The notes under the pieces are model-generated. The model saw only the letters and a program-made list of their open reading frames with translations. It ran no database searches and was not told the origin of the DNA. A stretch of 64,000 bases of DNA, from assembly GCA_017524545.1 (NCBI GenBank), contig JAFXVN010000035.1, positions 1-64,000 of the forward strand. Reading direction: 5' to 3'. Shown in pieces: positions 43,924 to 53,279 of this stretch. Positions within the stretch are counted from its first letter, which is position 1; each line of letters opens with the position of its first letter. The stretch comes from Bacteroidaceae bacterium. GTDB lineage: Bacteria; Bacteroidota; Bacteroidia; Bacteroidales; Bacteroidaceae. The position numbers and the translations under genes are program-made.

Positions 43924-46305
43924 ATGACACTCAGGGAACTTGGCAAAGGACAGTCGGCTACCATTCTTGCCGTTGGCGGCGAGGGAGCATTGCGGCAGCA
44001 CTTCCTCGACATGGGCATGATACCCGGCACGCAGGTCACGCTGCAGAAGTACGCGCCCCTTGGCGACCCGATGGAGCTGCGCATCCACGGCTACGAGCTG
44101 ACCTTGCGACTGGCCGATGCGGAGAAGATTGTAATTGAAACGCTACCCACAGCCTCCCCCGTCCCCTCCAAAGGAGGGGGGAACCGTGGCGAGACACCCT
44201 CTCCTTGGGAGAGGGATGGGGTGAGGCTGGAACATCCTGGCTTCGGCGAGGAAGGCCGTTATCACGAAGAAGACGCATTTCATCCCATTTCATCGGCAAA
44301 AAAGGGGCCGCTCACCTTTGCTCTCGTGGGCAATCAGAACTGCGGAAAGACCACCTTGTTTAATCAGTTGACGGGCAGCAAGCAACACGTCGGCAACTTC
44401 CCGGGCGTGACCATCGACCGCAAGGACGGCATCATCAAGGGTCATCCCGACTGCACCGTGACCGACCTCCCCGGCATCTACAGCCTCAGTCCCTATACGA
44501 GCGAGGAGGTCATCAGCCGCCGCTTCATCTTGGAGAACAAGCCGAGCGGCATCATCAACATCGTGGATGCCACCAACATCGAACGCAACCTCTACCTGAC
44601 CATGCAGCTGATGGAGCTGGGCATCCCTATGGTGCTTGCGCTCAACATGATGGACGAGGTGAAGGGCAACGGCGGTACCATCCGCATCAACCGTATGGAG
44701 CGATTGCTCGGCATTCCCGTCATCCCCATCAGCGCCATGAAGAACGAGGGCGTGGATGAGGTCGTGAAGCACGCCATCCATGTGGCCCGCTACAACGAAG
44801 GCCCGGCGCGACAGGACTTCTGCAGCCCTACGGAACACGGCGGCGCGGTGCATCGCTGCCTGCACGCCATCATGCATTTCATCGAGGACCATGCCCAGGC
44901 CGCCGACATCCCGGTCCGCTTTGCCGCCAGCAAGCTGATAGAGGGCGACAAGCTTGTGGCTGAGGCACTTCGCCTGACACAGAACGAGCAGGAAACCGTT
45001 GAGCATATCATCTGCCAGATGGAGGAAGAGCGCGGCCTCGACCGCTGTGCCGCCCTCGCCGATATGCGGTTCCAGTTCATCTTGCAAGTAAGCCAGCAGA
45101 CCGTCGTGCATCCCGAAGAGAGCCAGGAACACAGGCGAAGCATCCGCATCGACAAGGTGCTGACGGGCCGCTACACCGCCCTGCCGTCCTTCCTGCTCAT
45201 CATGGCGGCAGTCTTTTACCTCACCTTCAACACCATAGGGGCTTGGCTGCAAGACCTCTTCCAAGAGGGCATCGACTGGTTCACAGCCTACTCCGACGCG
45301 ACACTGACGCAGTGGAACATCGCGCCGCCCATCCATTCGCTCATCATCGACGGCATCTATTCGGGTGTCGGCACCGTGCTTGTCTTCCTGCCGCTCATCG
45401 TCTGCCTGTTTTTCTTCCTCAGTATGCTGGAGGACACAGGCTACATGGCTCGTATCGCTTTCGTGATGGACAAGCTGCTGAGAGGCTTGGGCTTGTCGGG
45501 TCGGAGCATCGTACCTTTGCTGATAGGCTTCGGCTGTTCGGTGCCGGGCATTATGGCAAGCCGCACACTGCCCAGCGAGCGCGACCGCAGGCTCACCATC
45601 CTGCTCACCCCCTTCATGTCCTGCACCGCCAAGATACCCATCTATGCCTTCTTCGCGGCGGCTTTCTTCCCGGGGAATGAGACCTTGGTGATGATGTCGC
45701 TCTATGTGATAGGCATCCTGACGGGCATTGTTGTGGCGCTTGTCTTGAAGAGGGTGCACTTCCGGGGCGAGGCGGTTCCCTTCGTCATGGAGCTGCCCAA
45801 CTACCGGCTGCCGGCTCTGATGAATGTCTGGCATCTGCTGTGGGACAAGGCGAAGGACTTCCTCAGCCGTGCCTTCACGGTCATCTTCCTTGCCAGCATC
45901 GTTATATGGCTCTTGCAGACCTTCGACTTCCATCTGCGGATGGTGTCTGCTGACGAGGCTTCGCAGAGCATGTTGGCACAGATTTCGAGTCTTGCAGCCC
46001 CCATCTTCGAGCCGCTTGGCTGTGGCGACTGGCGCGTGGTGACATCCTTGGTGAGCGGTCTTCTGGCAAAGGAGGTGGTGGTGAGCACGCTCAGCACACT
46101 CTTTGCTGGTGTGGCGATTGCCGAAGTCTTCACGCCCGGCGTGGCCTACACCTTGCTCGTCTTCTGCCTGCTCTACACGCCCTGCATGGCAACGATGGCA
46201 ACCGTCCGCCGCGAGCTCGGCACGCGCTGGATGCTGTTCATCATGGTCGGCCAATGCTTCATCGCCTGGGTAGCAGCATTCCTCGTGCACCTCGTTATCA
46301 GTTAA
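43924..46305 (+). CDS. feoB: FeoA-FeoB fusion ferrous iron transporter
   Basis: 793 residues. FeoA SH3-like domain about 1-75 (GEGALRQHFLDMGMIPG), a linker about 76-130, G-protein domain with P-loop GNQNCGKTTLFN (about 135), G3 DLPGIYSLSPYTSEE and G4 NMMDE, then the membrane pore with gate cysteines in GFGCSVPGIMASRT and FMSCTAKIPIYAFF. Imports Fe(II). The fusion is usual in Bacteroidetes. The linker (SPVPSKGGGNRGETPSPWER and on) is encoded by GC-rich palindromes at 44157-44228, and the stop codon overlaps an AT-rich repeat. Confidence 0.96.
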   Translation: MTLRELGKGQSATILAVGGEGALRQHFLDMGMIPGTQVTLQKYAPLGDPMELRIHGYELTLRLADAEKIVIETLPTASPVPSKGGGNRGETPSPWERDGVRLEHPGFGEEGRYHEEDAFHPISSAKKGPLTFALVGNQNCGKTTLFNQLTGSKQHVGNFPGVTIDRKDGIIKGHPDCTVTDLPGIYSLSPYTSEEVISRRFILENKPSGIINIVDATNIERNLYLTMQLMELGIPMVLALNMMDEVKGNGGTIRINRMERLLGIPVIPISAMKNEGVDEVVKHAIHVARYNEGPARQDFCSPTEHGGAVHRCLHAIMHFIEDHAQAADIPVRFAASKLIEGDKLVAEALRLTQNEQETVEHIICQMEEERGLDRCAALADMRFQFILQVSQQTVVHPEESQEHRRSIRIDKVLTGRYTALPSFLLIMAAVFYLTFNTIGAWLQDLFQEGIDWFTAYSDATLTQWNIAPPIHSLIIDGIYSGVGTVLVFLPLIVCLFFFLSMLEDTGYMARIAFVMDKLLRGLGLSGRSIVPLLIGFGCSVPGIMASRTLPSERDRRLTILLTPFMSCTAKIPIYAFFAAAFFPGNETLVMMSLYVIGILTGIVVALVLKRVHFRGEAVPFVMELPNYRLPALMNVWHLLWDKAKDFLSRAFTVIFLASIVIWLLQTFDFHLRMVSADEASQSMLAQISSLAAPIFEPLGCGDWRVVTSLVSGLLAKEVVVSTLSTLFAGVAIAEVFTPGVAYTLLVFCLLYTPCMATMATVRRELGTRWMLFIMVGQCFIAWVAAFLVHLVIS
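44157..44228. repeat. two GC-rich palindromes in frame in feoB linker
   Basis: CCCCTCC-AAA-GGAGGGG (44163-44179) and CCCTCTCC-TTG-GGAGAGGG (44197-44215), the latter followed by ATGGGGTGAGGCT. The second has a near-identical relative inside rnhB at 53680-53712. Confidence 0.85.
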
Positions 46306-46331
46306 GAGTTAAGAATTAAGAATTAAGAAAG
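46301..46331. repeat. AGTTAAGAATTAAGAATTAAGAA repeat after feoB
   Basis: Four copies of period 8. The first copy contains the TAA stop of feoB (46303-46305). The repeat fills the gap to the next gene. Confidence 0.8.
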
Positions 46332-46337
46332 ATACTT

Positions 46338-47756
46338 ATGAACACACAAAGCATCATCCTCCTTGCAGTCTTGGTTGCCGTTGCAGCCTTCGTCCTGTAC
46401 CGCTATTTGCGCAGTGATAAGAAATGCAGCTGTTGTGACTGTTGCAATAGCGGCAGTTGTTCTTCCCACATCCTCCTGCTTTTGCTTCTGCCGCTCAACG
46501 CCTTGGCTTCTGTGCCTTACGTCGATGGCGTGACAGAAGCAACGTCGGCCGTTGGCATACAGCGCAGCGAATACCAAATCCTGGCCAACAGCAACGACAG
46601 CACGCGCGATGTCTATCGCATCCCGGCCATTGCCAAGAACCGCAAAGGCGAGTTAGTGGCCATCTACGACTACCGCGTCTGTGGTTTCGACATCGGTTTC
46701 GGCGAGGTGGATCAGGTGATGCGCATCTCGAAGAACAACGGCAGGAAGTGGTCGCCTGAAACAAAGATTGCCGACGGTGTGGGCGGTGAAGAGAATGTCT
46801 TCGGCGTGGGCTTCGGCGACCCGGCCCTCTGTTTCGACCGCGAAAGCAACCGAGGTGTGCTCATCAGCGTCAGCGGCCGGTGCATCTATGGCTATGCCAA
46901 AGCCGACTACCGCCCCTTCATCGCCCGGCAGACCACCACAGATGGCGGACACACTTGGAACGCTCCAGAGGACATCACCCAGCAGTTCTGGGGCAAAAAG
47001 GGTTCCATCTTCCAGCAGAGCGAAACAGACGATGGAACGGGCGTTTTTGCGTGGGCAGGCTTCTTTGGCAGCGGTAAAATTCTGCAGAGCCGCGTGACGA
47101 AGACCGGCCAGTACTACCGCCTCTATGCGGCATTACTGGTGAAAGGCACGGGGCTAAAGGGCGCATACGTCGTCTATAGCGACGACATGGGCATGACATG
47201 GCAGTTGCTTGGCGGCGACCCGGCTTTCCAGCCCGCTCCCGACAGCGATGAGCCGAAGGTGGAGGAACTGCCTAACGGACAGATTGTGCTGAGTGGCAGG
47301 AAGTGGTACGGCCGCACCTTCAACATCTGGACCTTTGCCGAGGGCAGCACGACAGAAGGCTCTTGGGACACGCCAGTCAACAGTCACGACGTGCCGACGG
47401 GCATCAAGGTGGGTGCCAACAGCACCAACGGCGAGATACTTATTGTCCGTGGCCGTCGCACCTCCGACGGCAAGCGTTGCCACATTGCCCTCCAAAGTCT
47501 GCCAAAAGCCGACACGCGAGCCGACGTGTCCATCTACTACAAGGTGCTGGAGGAAGGCAGAAGCTACACCTCAGCCACGTTTGCCGAGGGCTGGAAGCTC
47601 GGTATGCAAGTCACAAACAAACGCTCTGCCTACTCTACCATGTGCCTCCAGAAGGACGGCCGCATCGCCTTCTTCTACGAAGAGGAACCCTACATCTACA
47701 ACATGGTCTATGTCCCTCTCACCCTCAGCCAAGTCACAAACGGCGATATGAAATAG
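46338..47756 (+). CDS. FeoB-associated Cys-rich membrane peptide fused to a sialidase (GH33)
   Basis: 472 residues. Residues 1-43 match the small FeoB-associated Cys-rich membrane protein normally encoded after feoB: a membrane helix (MNTQSIILLAVLVAVAAFVL), YRYLRSDKK, then CSCCDCCNSGSC. Without a stop it runs into HILLLLLLPLNALA, which is the core of a second signal peptide, and then a full sialidase propeller: Arg in VYRIPAIAKN, Asp boxes SKNNGRKWS, TTDGGHTWN and SDDMGMTWQ, FFYEEEPY at the end. No start codon is apparent for a separate sialidase. Either a genuine in-frame fusion or the result of a small deletion between two genes. Confidence 0.85.
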   Translation: MNTQSIILLAVLVAVAAFVLYRYLRSDKKCSCCDCCNSGSCSSHILLLLLLPLNALASVPYVDGVTEATSAVGIQRSEYQILANSNDSTRDVYRIPAIAKNRKGELVAIYDYRVCGFDIGFGEVDQVMRISKNNGRKWSPETKIADGVGGEENVFGVGFGDPALCFDRESNRGVLISVSGRCIYGYAKADYRPFIARQTTTDGGHTWNAPEDITQQFWGKKGSIFQQSETDDGTGVFAWAGFFGSGKILQSRVTKTGQYYRLYAALLVKGTGLKGAYVVYSDDMGMTWQLLGGDPAFQPAPDSDEPKVEELPNGQIVLSGRKWYGRTFNIWTFAEGSTTEGSWDTPVNSHDVPTGIKVGANSTNGEILIVRGRRTSDGKRCHIALQSLPKADTRADVSIYYKVLEEGRSYTSATFAEGWKLGMQVTNKRSAYSTMCLQKDGRIAFFYEEEPYIYNMVYVPLTLSQVTNGDMK

Positions 47757-47836
47757 CTGATTACCCTTCACGGCACACCTTCATGTACATGGGGGCGTGT
47801 CAAAACACAGCGGTTATTGTTAATTAAGACACATCT

Positions 47837-50011
47837 TTACCAGATGTCTTCAGACTCCTGGGGGTTGTCATAGACTTCCTTAGCGACGTATTCGAAGTAG
47901 TCCATGTAGAACTCCTTGTTCTGGTCGTCAAGGACAGACTTGAAGCGAATCCAATAGTTCTGGTTTGGTTGCAGGAAATCATTCACAAGGATGCGGCGCG
48001 ACATGAAATGATCCTTGCGTACCCCCTTGAAGCTTCCCATCTCGTTGGTCCAGGAGTTCGGTGCTTTCATAAAGCCCTTTGTGCGCATCGTCTTCGTCAC
48101 GCGGTCGTTGTACTCTTCATCGTCGGTGTCTTCCTCCCAACCCACATCCGAGTCGAGGGTAATGTTGCCCATTCTCTTTTCCTTTCCGCCAATGCGTAGG
48201 TCGAGTGGAATACCGGCAGCCGGCATTCGGTTGCGGTCTGTGCCGAAATAGACCTGTGCCATGGAACGGACATAGGAGCCGGTAGCCACGCCGAAGCGTA
48301 TCTCATATTGTCCGGCGCGTGGCACGGGCGGCAATTGCATCGTGATGTCATACTGGCCGATGATGTTAAACTCGTCACCCTGAAGGTTATGATAAGGCGA
48401 GGGGTATCCCGAGAGGAAGTAGAAGTCAGTACCCTCTCGTATCTCAACATTTGATATGTATGGGTAATTCGTTGGTATAGCTCGCACACTGGTAGCTCCG
48501 TAAGTGTAGTTGGAACGAGGGGCGCGGACATCGTTGTTCATCAGCTCGGGCATCATGCATCCGGCATCGATGCGGATGCGTTGGCTCCCCATCTGATTGC
48601 AGACATTTTCCGTACATACCAGCAGCTTGTCGATGGGATATACGACGGCGTTGGCGATGTCGCTGGCATCGGTTCCTGCCTCGGTATTGGTCAATATACG
48701 AATGCCTTGATTTTCGTCGGGCGTTGTACTAGCACCCTTCAATGGTGGGAAAAGTCCGCTCTCGTGATAGTCGTTCCTGTTTCCCTTGTATATGCCAAAC
48801 TCTCCGCGTCCATTCTGGAGTTTGGGGAACCTGTTGAGGTAGATGCCGTCGCTTTCGCGGCTTTCGAAGGTCTTTAGCAGGCGGGGCACTCCCATCGTCT
48901 GGTAATAGTCCATAATGGCGATTGTGGGAACCTTGGAGTTCGGATACGAGTACCCCAGCTCGTTGTAGTGTATCACCAGTTTGTCCCTACCTATGCGTTG
49001 GGGCAGCAGATGGTATGTGACAAACTGGTTCAGGAAGTTCTTCTCGTTGGTGTAGTTGTCGTCAAAGAGGGTTCCTGTCACGTTACCGAAGAGACCAGAA
49101 TTGTTCAGGTACTTGCACACCTCGTCGACAGTGATTTCCTCTGCCTTGTGACCCAGCGTCTCTTCCCAGAACTTGTCGGTCTCGGCAAAGAGGGTAAAGC
49201 CATAGAAGCGGTGCTTGGGAATAGTTCCGACCTGTTTCACAGAAGAGTGGACACGCAAATCCTTCACGGCTCCCGTCTGATAAAGACGTTCCCATGTCTC
49301 ATCGCGATAGGCACTTAGTGTATCTATCAGTCCGCAGGCCACTATCAGGCGCGACATCACGCTGTATCCGCTCTTTGGCATGTTGCTCCAGAGACGTATG
49401 AAGTCGCCTAAGCGTCCGTCGCTCGGTGCAATCACGCCCTCCATCTGGTGTACATATCCGTTGATGAGGGGGATGCCCCGGTTGGTCTTTGAAATGACAG
49501 CTCCGCCAACGCTGATGCTGTCCATGTCGGACTGTCCCCGGAATACGCGCAGCTTGCGGTCGTTCAGGTTTGCCAGTCCGAACTCATGTTCGTGTTCCGG
49601 GAAGCCGGGAATGTCGTAGGCATCCTGGTCTCCGCTGTCCATGATGCTGTTGAAGACAATCACCTTCTCGATGCTGTCCAAAATTTCTGGCTTTGTAAAG
49701 CCCGCCCACGACGGTTCGGTGATGATGCCCTTCCTGTGGAGGGTGTCTAAATAGATTTGGATGGCATCGTTTGTCGGCGCGAACACGGTGTAGTGGCCTC
49801 GGGCCGACAGCAGCTGCAGCAGCGTGGTCTCCGAGTACTGGCTCACATGTCTTGAACCAAGCAGACGCACATATTCGCTGTAGTATTCCTTGTCTTCCAG
49901 ATACTGCGTAATGGTCTTATCGACAAAGACATATCTCGAGGAGGTATCTATCTCCTCCTTGCAACCTACCAAGGCAATCACCATGGCGGCAGCCATAATA
50001 AGTTTTTTCAT
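47837..50011 (-). CDS. fasciclin-domain lipoprotein
   Basis: 724 residues from the ATG at 50011, which gives a lipoprotein signal MKKLIMAAAMVIALVGCKEE with the lipobox Cys at 17. Two FAS1 (fasciclin) domains: about 40-210 (TLLQLLSARGHYTVFAPTND, YVHQMEGVIAPSD) and about 220-480 (KFWEETLG, LNQFVTYHLLPQRIG). The C-terminal region about 520-724 is beta-rich and of a type found with SusC/SusD-like outer-membrane systems, though no SusC or SusD gene is in the window. Likely surface adhesion or glycan binding. Confidence 0.85.
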   Translation of the reverse strand: MKKLIMAAAMVIALVGCKEEIDTSSRYVFVDKTITQYLEDKEYYSEYVRLLGSRHVSQYSETTLLQLLSARGHYTVFAPTNDAIQIYLDTLHRKGIITEPSWAGFTKPEILDSIEKVIVFNSIMDSGDQDAYDIPGFPEHEHEFGLANLNDRKLRVFRGQSDMDSISVGGAVISKTNRGIPLINGYVHQMEGVIAPSDGRLGDFIRLWSNMPKSGYSVMSRLIVACGLIDTLSAYRDETWERLYQTGAVKDLRVHSSVKQVGTIPKHRFYGFTLFAETDKFWEETLGHKAEEITVDEVCKYLNNSGLFGNVTGTLFDDNYTNEKNFLNQFVTYHLLPQRIGRDKLVIHYNELGYSYPNSKVPTIAIMDYYQTMGVPRLLKTFESRESDGIYLNRFPKLQNGRGEFGIYKGNRNDYHESGLFPPLKGASTTPDENQGIRILTNTEAGTDASDIANAVVYPIDKLLVCTENVCNQMGSQRIRIDAGCMMPELMNNDVRAPRSNYTYGATSVRAIPTNYPYISNVEIREGTDFYFLSGYPSPYHNLQGDEFNIIGQYDITMQLPPVPRAGQYEIRFGVATGSYVRSMAQVYFGTDRNRMPAAGIPLDLRIGGKEKRMGNITLDSDVGWEEDTDDEEYNDRVTKTMRTKGFMKAPNSWTNEMGSFKGVRKDHFMSRRILVNDFLQPNQNYWIRFKSVLDDQNKEFYMDYFEYVAKEVYDNPQESEDIW

Positions 50012-50080
50012 TCGGATTACTTGCAAGATGTCCTTGCGGGACACTCAGGTTAATAAGTTATATTAGTGTTAGTTGGTTTG

Positions 50081-50088
50081 CAAATATA
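50081..50088 (-). promoter_or_regulatory. -7 box of fasciclin lipoprotein gene
   Basis: Minus strand TATATTTG, 69 bp before the ATG at 50011. Confidence 0.65.
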
Positions 50089-50162
50089 CAACTTTTTGCG
50101 ATACGAAGAAAGAAAATCGATTATTTATGAGCAATAAACGATGAACTATGAACATTTTTTCG

Positions 50163-50170
50163 TAATTTTG
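50163..50170 (+). promoter_or_regulatory. -7 box right at glycosyltransferase start
   Basis: TAATTTTG ends 5 bp before the ATG at 50176, which would place the transcript start at or next to the start codon. A repeat of the ACTATGAAC type lies just upstream (50140-50152). Confidence 0.6.
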
Positions 50171-50175
50171 CAGGC

Positions 50176-51240
50176 ATGAAACCTTTTCTTGTGGATATTC
50201 CGGTGCTCATCCTGTTCTTTAACAGGCCGCAACAGTTGAGCCAAGTTTTTGCCCAGGTGCGCAAGGCCCGCCCCTCGCGGCTCTTCCTCTATCAGGACGG
50301 CCCGCGCGGGGAGGCAGACATGCCCGGCATACTTGCCTGCCGCGAAGTGGTGGCGCAGGTGGACTGGGACTGTCAGGTGGAGACGCTTTATCAGGAGAAG
50401 AACTACGGTTGCGACCCCTCGGAATACATCTCGCAGAAGTGGGCTTTCAGCCATGTCGATAAATGTGTTGTGCTGGAGGACGACGATGTGCCTGCCGTCA
50501 GCTTCTTTGCCTTCTGCAAGGAGATGCTGGAACGCTACGAGCACGACGAGCGCATCACGATGATAAGCGGCTTCAACGTCGAGGAACAGACCACCGATGC
50601 GGAGGGCGACTACTTCTTCACCACGAACTTCAGCATCTGGGGCTGGGCATCGTGGCGGCGTGTCATAGACCAGTGGGACGAGCATTACACTTGGCTCGAC
50701 AACCCCACCTGTGTGCGCCAGCTCGAAGAACTGATACGTGAACGGGGCTATCGCGACGACTTCCTGCCCATGTGCCGCAAGCACCGCGAGCAGGGCAAGG
50801 CGTTCTACGAGACCATCTTCTGGTCGCACATGCTGCTCTCAAACGGCCTTGCCATCGTGCCCTGCAAGAACATGATAAACAACCTCGGCGCGACAGCCGA
50901 CAGCACCCACTTCGGCGGCTCGCTCCAGACAATGCCCAGAGGCTACAGGCGCATCTTCACGATGCAACGTTTCGAAGACCCACCCCAACCCTCCCTTAAA
51001 GGGAGGAAGTCCTCCCCCTTTAAGGGGGAGTTAGAGAGGGTCCACCCTCCTTACGTCGTCGAGCACGTCGCCTACCGCCATCGTGCTTATCGCATCATGG
51101 GCTGGATGTGTCCGATGGTCAAGGTGGGCCGCTCTTTCGAGGAGCTGTGGCTTAACCTCCGCTACGGCAACTTCCAATTCATCCTCAAATCCATACGCAA
51201 CCGCATCAACAAGTGGAGAGGGAAGGAGGCATATAAGTAA
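50176..51240 (+). CDS. GT-A fold glycosyltransferase
   Basis: 354 residues, cytoplasmic. GT-A features: VLILFFNRPQQLSQVFAQVR, DGPRGEAD, KNYGCDPS, the metal motif VLEDDDVPAVSF, and NFSIWGWASWRRVIDQWD. First of three consecutive glycosyltransferases for a surface polysaccharide. Before the C-terminal helix bundle it carries an insertion PQPSLKGRKSSPFKGELE encoded by two GC-rich palindromes (50990-51030). C terminus basic (NRINKWRGKEAYK). Transcript may be leaderless. Confidence 0.87.
   Translation: MKPFLVDIPVLILFFNRPQQLSQVFAQVRKARPSRLFLYQDGPRGEADMPGILACREVVAQVDWDCQVETLYQEKNYGCDPSEYISQKWAFSHVDKCVVLEDDDVPAVSFFAFCKEMLERYEHDERITMISGFNVEEQTTDAEGDYFFTTNFSIWGWASWRRVIDQWDEHYTWLDNPTCVRQLEELIRERGYRDDFLPMCRKHREQGKAFYETIFWSHMLLSNGLAIVPCKNMINNLGATADSTHFGGSLQTMPRGYRRIFTMQRFEDPPQPSLKGRKSSPFKGELERVHPPYVVEHVAYRHRAYRIMGWMCPMVKVGRSFEELWLNLRYGNFQFILKSIRNRINKWRGKEAYK
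50985..51046. repeat. two GC-rich palindromes in frame in glycosyltransferase
   Basis: CCTCCCTT-A-AAGGGAGG (50990-51006) and CTCCCCCTT-T-AAGGGGGAG (51012-51030), then TTAGAGAGGGT. Closely related to the intergenic copy at 37893. Confidence 0.88.
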
Positions 51241-51262
51241 AAGGTGAAAAGGTAAAAAAGTG
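51240..51262. repeat. AAGGTGAAAAGGTAAAAAAG repeat between glycosyltransferases
   Basis: Fills the gap between two glycosyltransferase genes. Its last GTG (51260-51262) is the start codon of the second. Family also at 8677, 51481 and 53268. Confidence 0.75.
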
Positions 51263-52486
51263 AAAGTCCTATTAGTCAGTACCAGCGAACGGAGCGGCGG
51301 CGGTGCCATTGCAGCACGCCGACTCATGGATGCCCTCAACAAAAACGGCGTGAGGGCAAAGATGATGGTGCGCGACGCTTGTCTCCCCCTGAAGGGGGAC
51401 GGGGGGGCTGTGGTCAAGGTAGGCAATAAGCTCCCGAAGTTCATGGAACGCCTCGCCATCCTACCCCGTTGCTGCCCGCCTTCTCACCTTTTCACCTTTT
51501 CACCTTTTCACCTTTTACGTTCCCGCCTCTGGCAGGCCGACATCGCCAACGTGGGCATTGACATCACCAAAACCAAAGAGTTCAAGGAAGCAGATGTCGT
51601 CCACTTGCATTGGATAAACCAGGGTATGCTCTCGCTTGACGGACTGGAGAAGATAATGAGCAGCGGCAAGCGCATCGTCTGGACGATGCACGACGAATGG
51701 CCCTTCCTTGGCGTTTGCCACTATCGGGGCGACTGCACCGAACAGGAATGCCGCCACTGCCCCCTCCTTTGCGGCTCTCTACCTTATTATGTTCACGCGC
51801 GTAAGCGAGCGATATACCAGCGTTGGCATCCCACCTTTGTGGGCTGCAGCCAGTGGATTACTGACCAGGCTCGCCGTGCCATGCCCTCGGAGCGTGTGGA
51901 GCACATCAACAACTGCATCCCTTCCAGCCTCTTCCATCCCACAGACATGAGGCAGGCACGCCAAGCCCTCTCGCTGCCCCAGGACAAGCGTCTGCTTCTC
52001 TTCTGCAGCCAGAAGGTGACTGACGAGCGGAAGGGCATCAAGTATCTGGTAGAGGCTTTAGGGAAGACAATCTCGGGCTGGGGTGGGTCTCTCATTATCG
52101 TTGGCAAGGACTCGGAGCAGATTCCCTTACCCGACAGCATCAAAGCCTACCGATTCGGCTCTGTCAATGAGGAGATGATGGCGAAGCTCTACAATGCCGC
52201 CGATGCCTTCCTTACCCCCAGCCTGCAGGACAACCTGCCCAACACCATTGCCGAGGCGATGAGTTGCGGCACGCCATGCGTAGGCTTCGATGTGGGCGGC
52301 ATCCCCGAGATGATAGACCATTTGGAGAACGGCTATGTGGCGCGTTACCGCGATGCCGCTGACCTGGCAGAAGGCATCCGCTACGTCCTCAGTCACGACC
52401 TCCGGGAAGCTGCACGCAGCAAAGCCGCCGCAGCCTACAGCGAGACACAAGTCGCAAAGGAATACATCAAATTGTATTCGTTATAA
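51260..52486 (+). CDS. GT4 glycosyltransferase
   Basis: 408 residues, GTG start inside a repeat. GT-B fold: MKVLLVSTSERSGGGAIAAR with the Gly-rich loop, WTMHDEWPFLGVCHYRGDC, and the donor-binding half LLLFCSQKVTDERKGIKYLV ... TPSLQDNLPNTIAEAMSCG with Glu motif. Two in-frame insertions occur in the N-terminal half: ACLPLKGDGGAV (GC-rich palindrome, 51383-51412) and SHLFTFSPFHLLR (four 9-bp units, 51481-51519). Next to two more glycosyltransferases. Confidence 0.88.
   Translation: MKVLLVSTSERSGGGAIAARRLMDALNKNGVRAKMMVRDACLPLKGDGGAVVKVGNKLPKFMERLAILPRCCPPSHLFTFSPFHLLRSRLWQADIANVGIDITKTKEFKEADVVHLHWINQGMLSLDGLEKIMSSGKRIVWTMHDEWPFLGVCHYRGDCTEQECRHCPLLCGSLPYYVHARKRAIYQRWHPTFVGCSQWITDQARRAMPSERVEHINNCIPSSLFHPTDMRQARQALSLPQDKRLLLFCSQKVTDERKGIKYLVEALGKTISGWGGSLIIVGKDSEQIPLPDSIKAYRFGSVNEEMMAKLYNAADAFLTPSLQDNLPNTIAEAMSCGTPCVGFDVGGIPEMIDHLENGYVARYRDAADLAEGIRYVLSHDLREAARSKAAAAYSETQVAKEYIKLYSL
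51383..51412. repeat. GC-rich palindrome in frame in GT4 gene
   Basis: CCCCCT-GA-AGGGGG (51385-51398) followed by GACGGGGGGGCTG. Confidence 0.8.
51481..51519. repeat. four 9-bp repeats TCACCTTTT in frame in GT4 gene
   Basis: Exact period 9, so copy-number changes keep the frame. Reverse complement of the AAAAGGTGA family at 51240 and 53268. Confidence 0.88.
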
Positions 52487-52490
52487 CAGA

Positions 52491-53279
52491 ATGACGTACA
52501 TGCAACCCCTCTTCACCATAGCCACCGTCACCTACAACGCCGAGGCAACCCTCGGACGCACGCTCCAGAGTGTCGCTGCGCAGGACTATGTCCGCATCGA
52601 GCACCTTATCATCGACGGCTGCTCTACAGACCACACGCTCTCACTCGTGCAGCGTTATGTCGAAGAGAACCAGGCACGCCACAACATACGTCTCATCTGC
52701 GAGCCGGACAGCGGACTGTACGATGCCATGAACAAGGCATTGCTCAGTGCATCAGGTGACTACATCGTCTTCCTCAATGCTGGCGACAGGCTGCACGACA
52801 TCGATACAATATCCGCCATTGCCGGGCAGACAGGGTGGGTGAAGGGCGAACACCGCCATCCTGCCATCCTCTATGGCGACACACATCTGGTTGACGGTGA
52901 CGGCAACTTCCTGCGCCGCCGCCGCCTCACACCGCCGGAGAAGCTTACGCCCCGCACGTTTCTCGACGGAATGCGTGTCTGCCACCAGTCGTTCTACGTT
53001 CGCACCGACATCGCGAAGCAGGAGCTTTACGACCTCCGCTACCGTTATTCTGCCGACTTCGACTGGTGCATCCGCATCATCCGCCGTGCTACGCGCCGCC
53101 GCATACGGATAGTTAACACAGGACTTGTCCTGACCGACTACCTCAACGAAGGACTTACGACACGCAACCACCGCGCCTCGCTCTGGGAGCGGTTCCGCAT
53201 CATGGCGCACTACTACGGCTGGCCTGCGACAGTAGTCAGGCACTTTTGGTTCATCATAAGGGCGGTCGTGAAAAGGTGA
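52491..53279 (+). CDS. GT2 glycosyltransferase
   Basis: 262 residues from the ATG at 52491, 4 bp after the GT4 stop; the longer open frame upstream overlaps GT4 and is rejected. GT2 pattern: FTIATVTYNAEATLGRTLQS, IIDGCSTDHTL, PDSGLYDAMNKALLSASGDY, FLNAGDRL, and acceptor region CHQSFYVRTD. The last residues (VVKR) and the TGA stop come from a dispersed AAAAGGTGA repeat. Confidence 0.92.
   Translation: MTYMQPLFTIATVTYNAEATLGRTLQSVAAQDYVRIEHLIIDGCSTDHTLSLVQRYVEENQARHNIRLICEPDSGLYDAMNKALLSASGDYIVFLNAGDRLHDIDTISAIAGQTGWVKGEHRHPAILYGDTHLVDGDGNFLRRRRLTPPEKLTPRTFLDGMRVCHQSFYVRTDIAKQELYDLRYRYSADFDWCIRIIRRATRRRIRIVNTGLVLTDYLNEGLTTRNHRASLWERFRIMAHYYGWPATVVRHFWFIIRAVVKR

Noticed and set aside
47757..47836. 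Bidirectional terminator between sialidase and fasciclin genes
   Set aside because: An imperfect stem (GGCACACC with GGCGTGTC) can be drawn, but it has mismatches and no clear T-runs.
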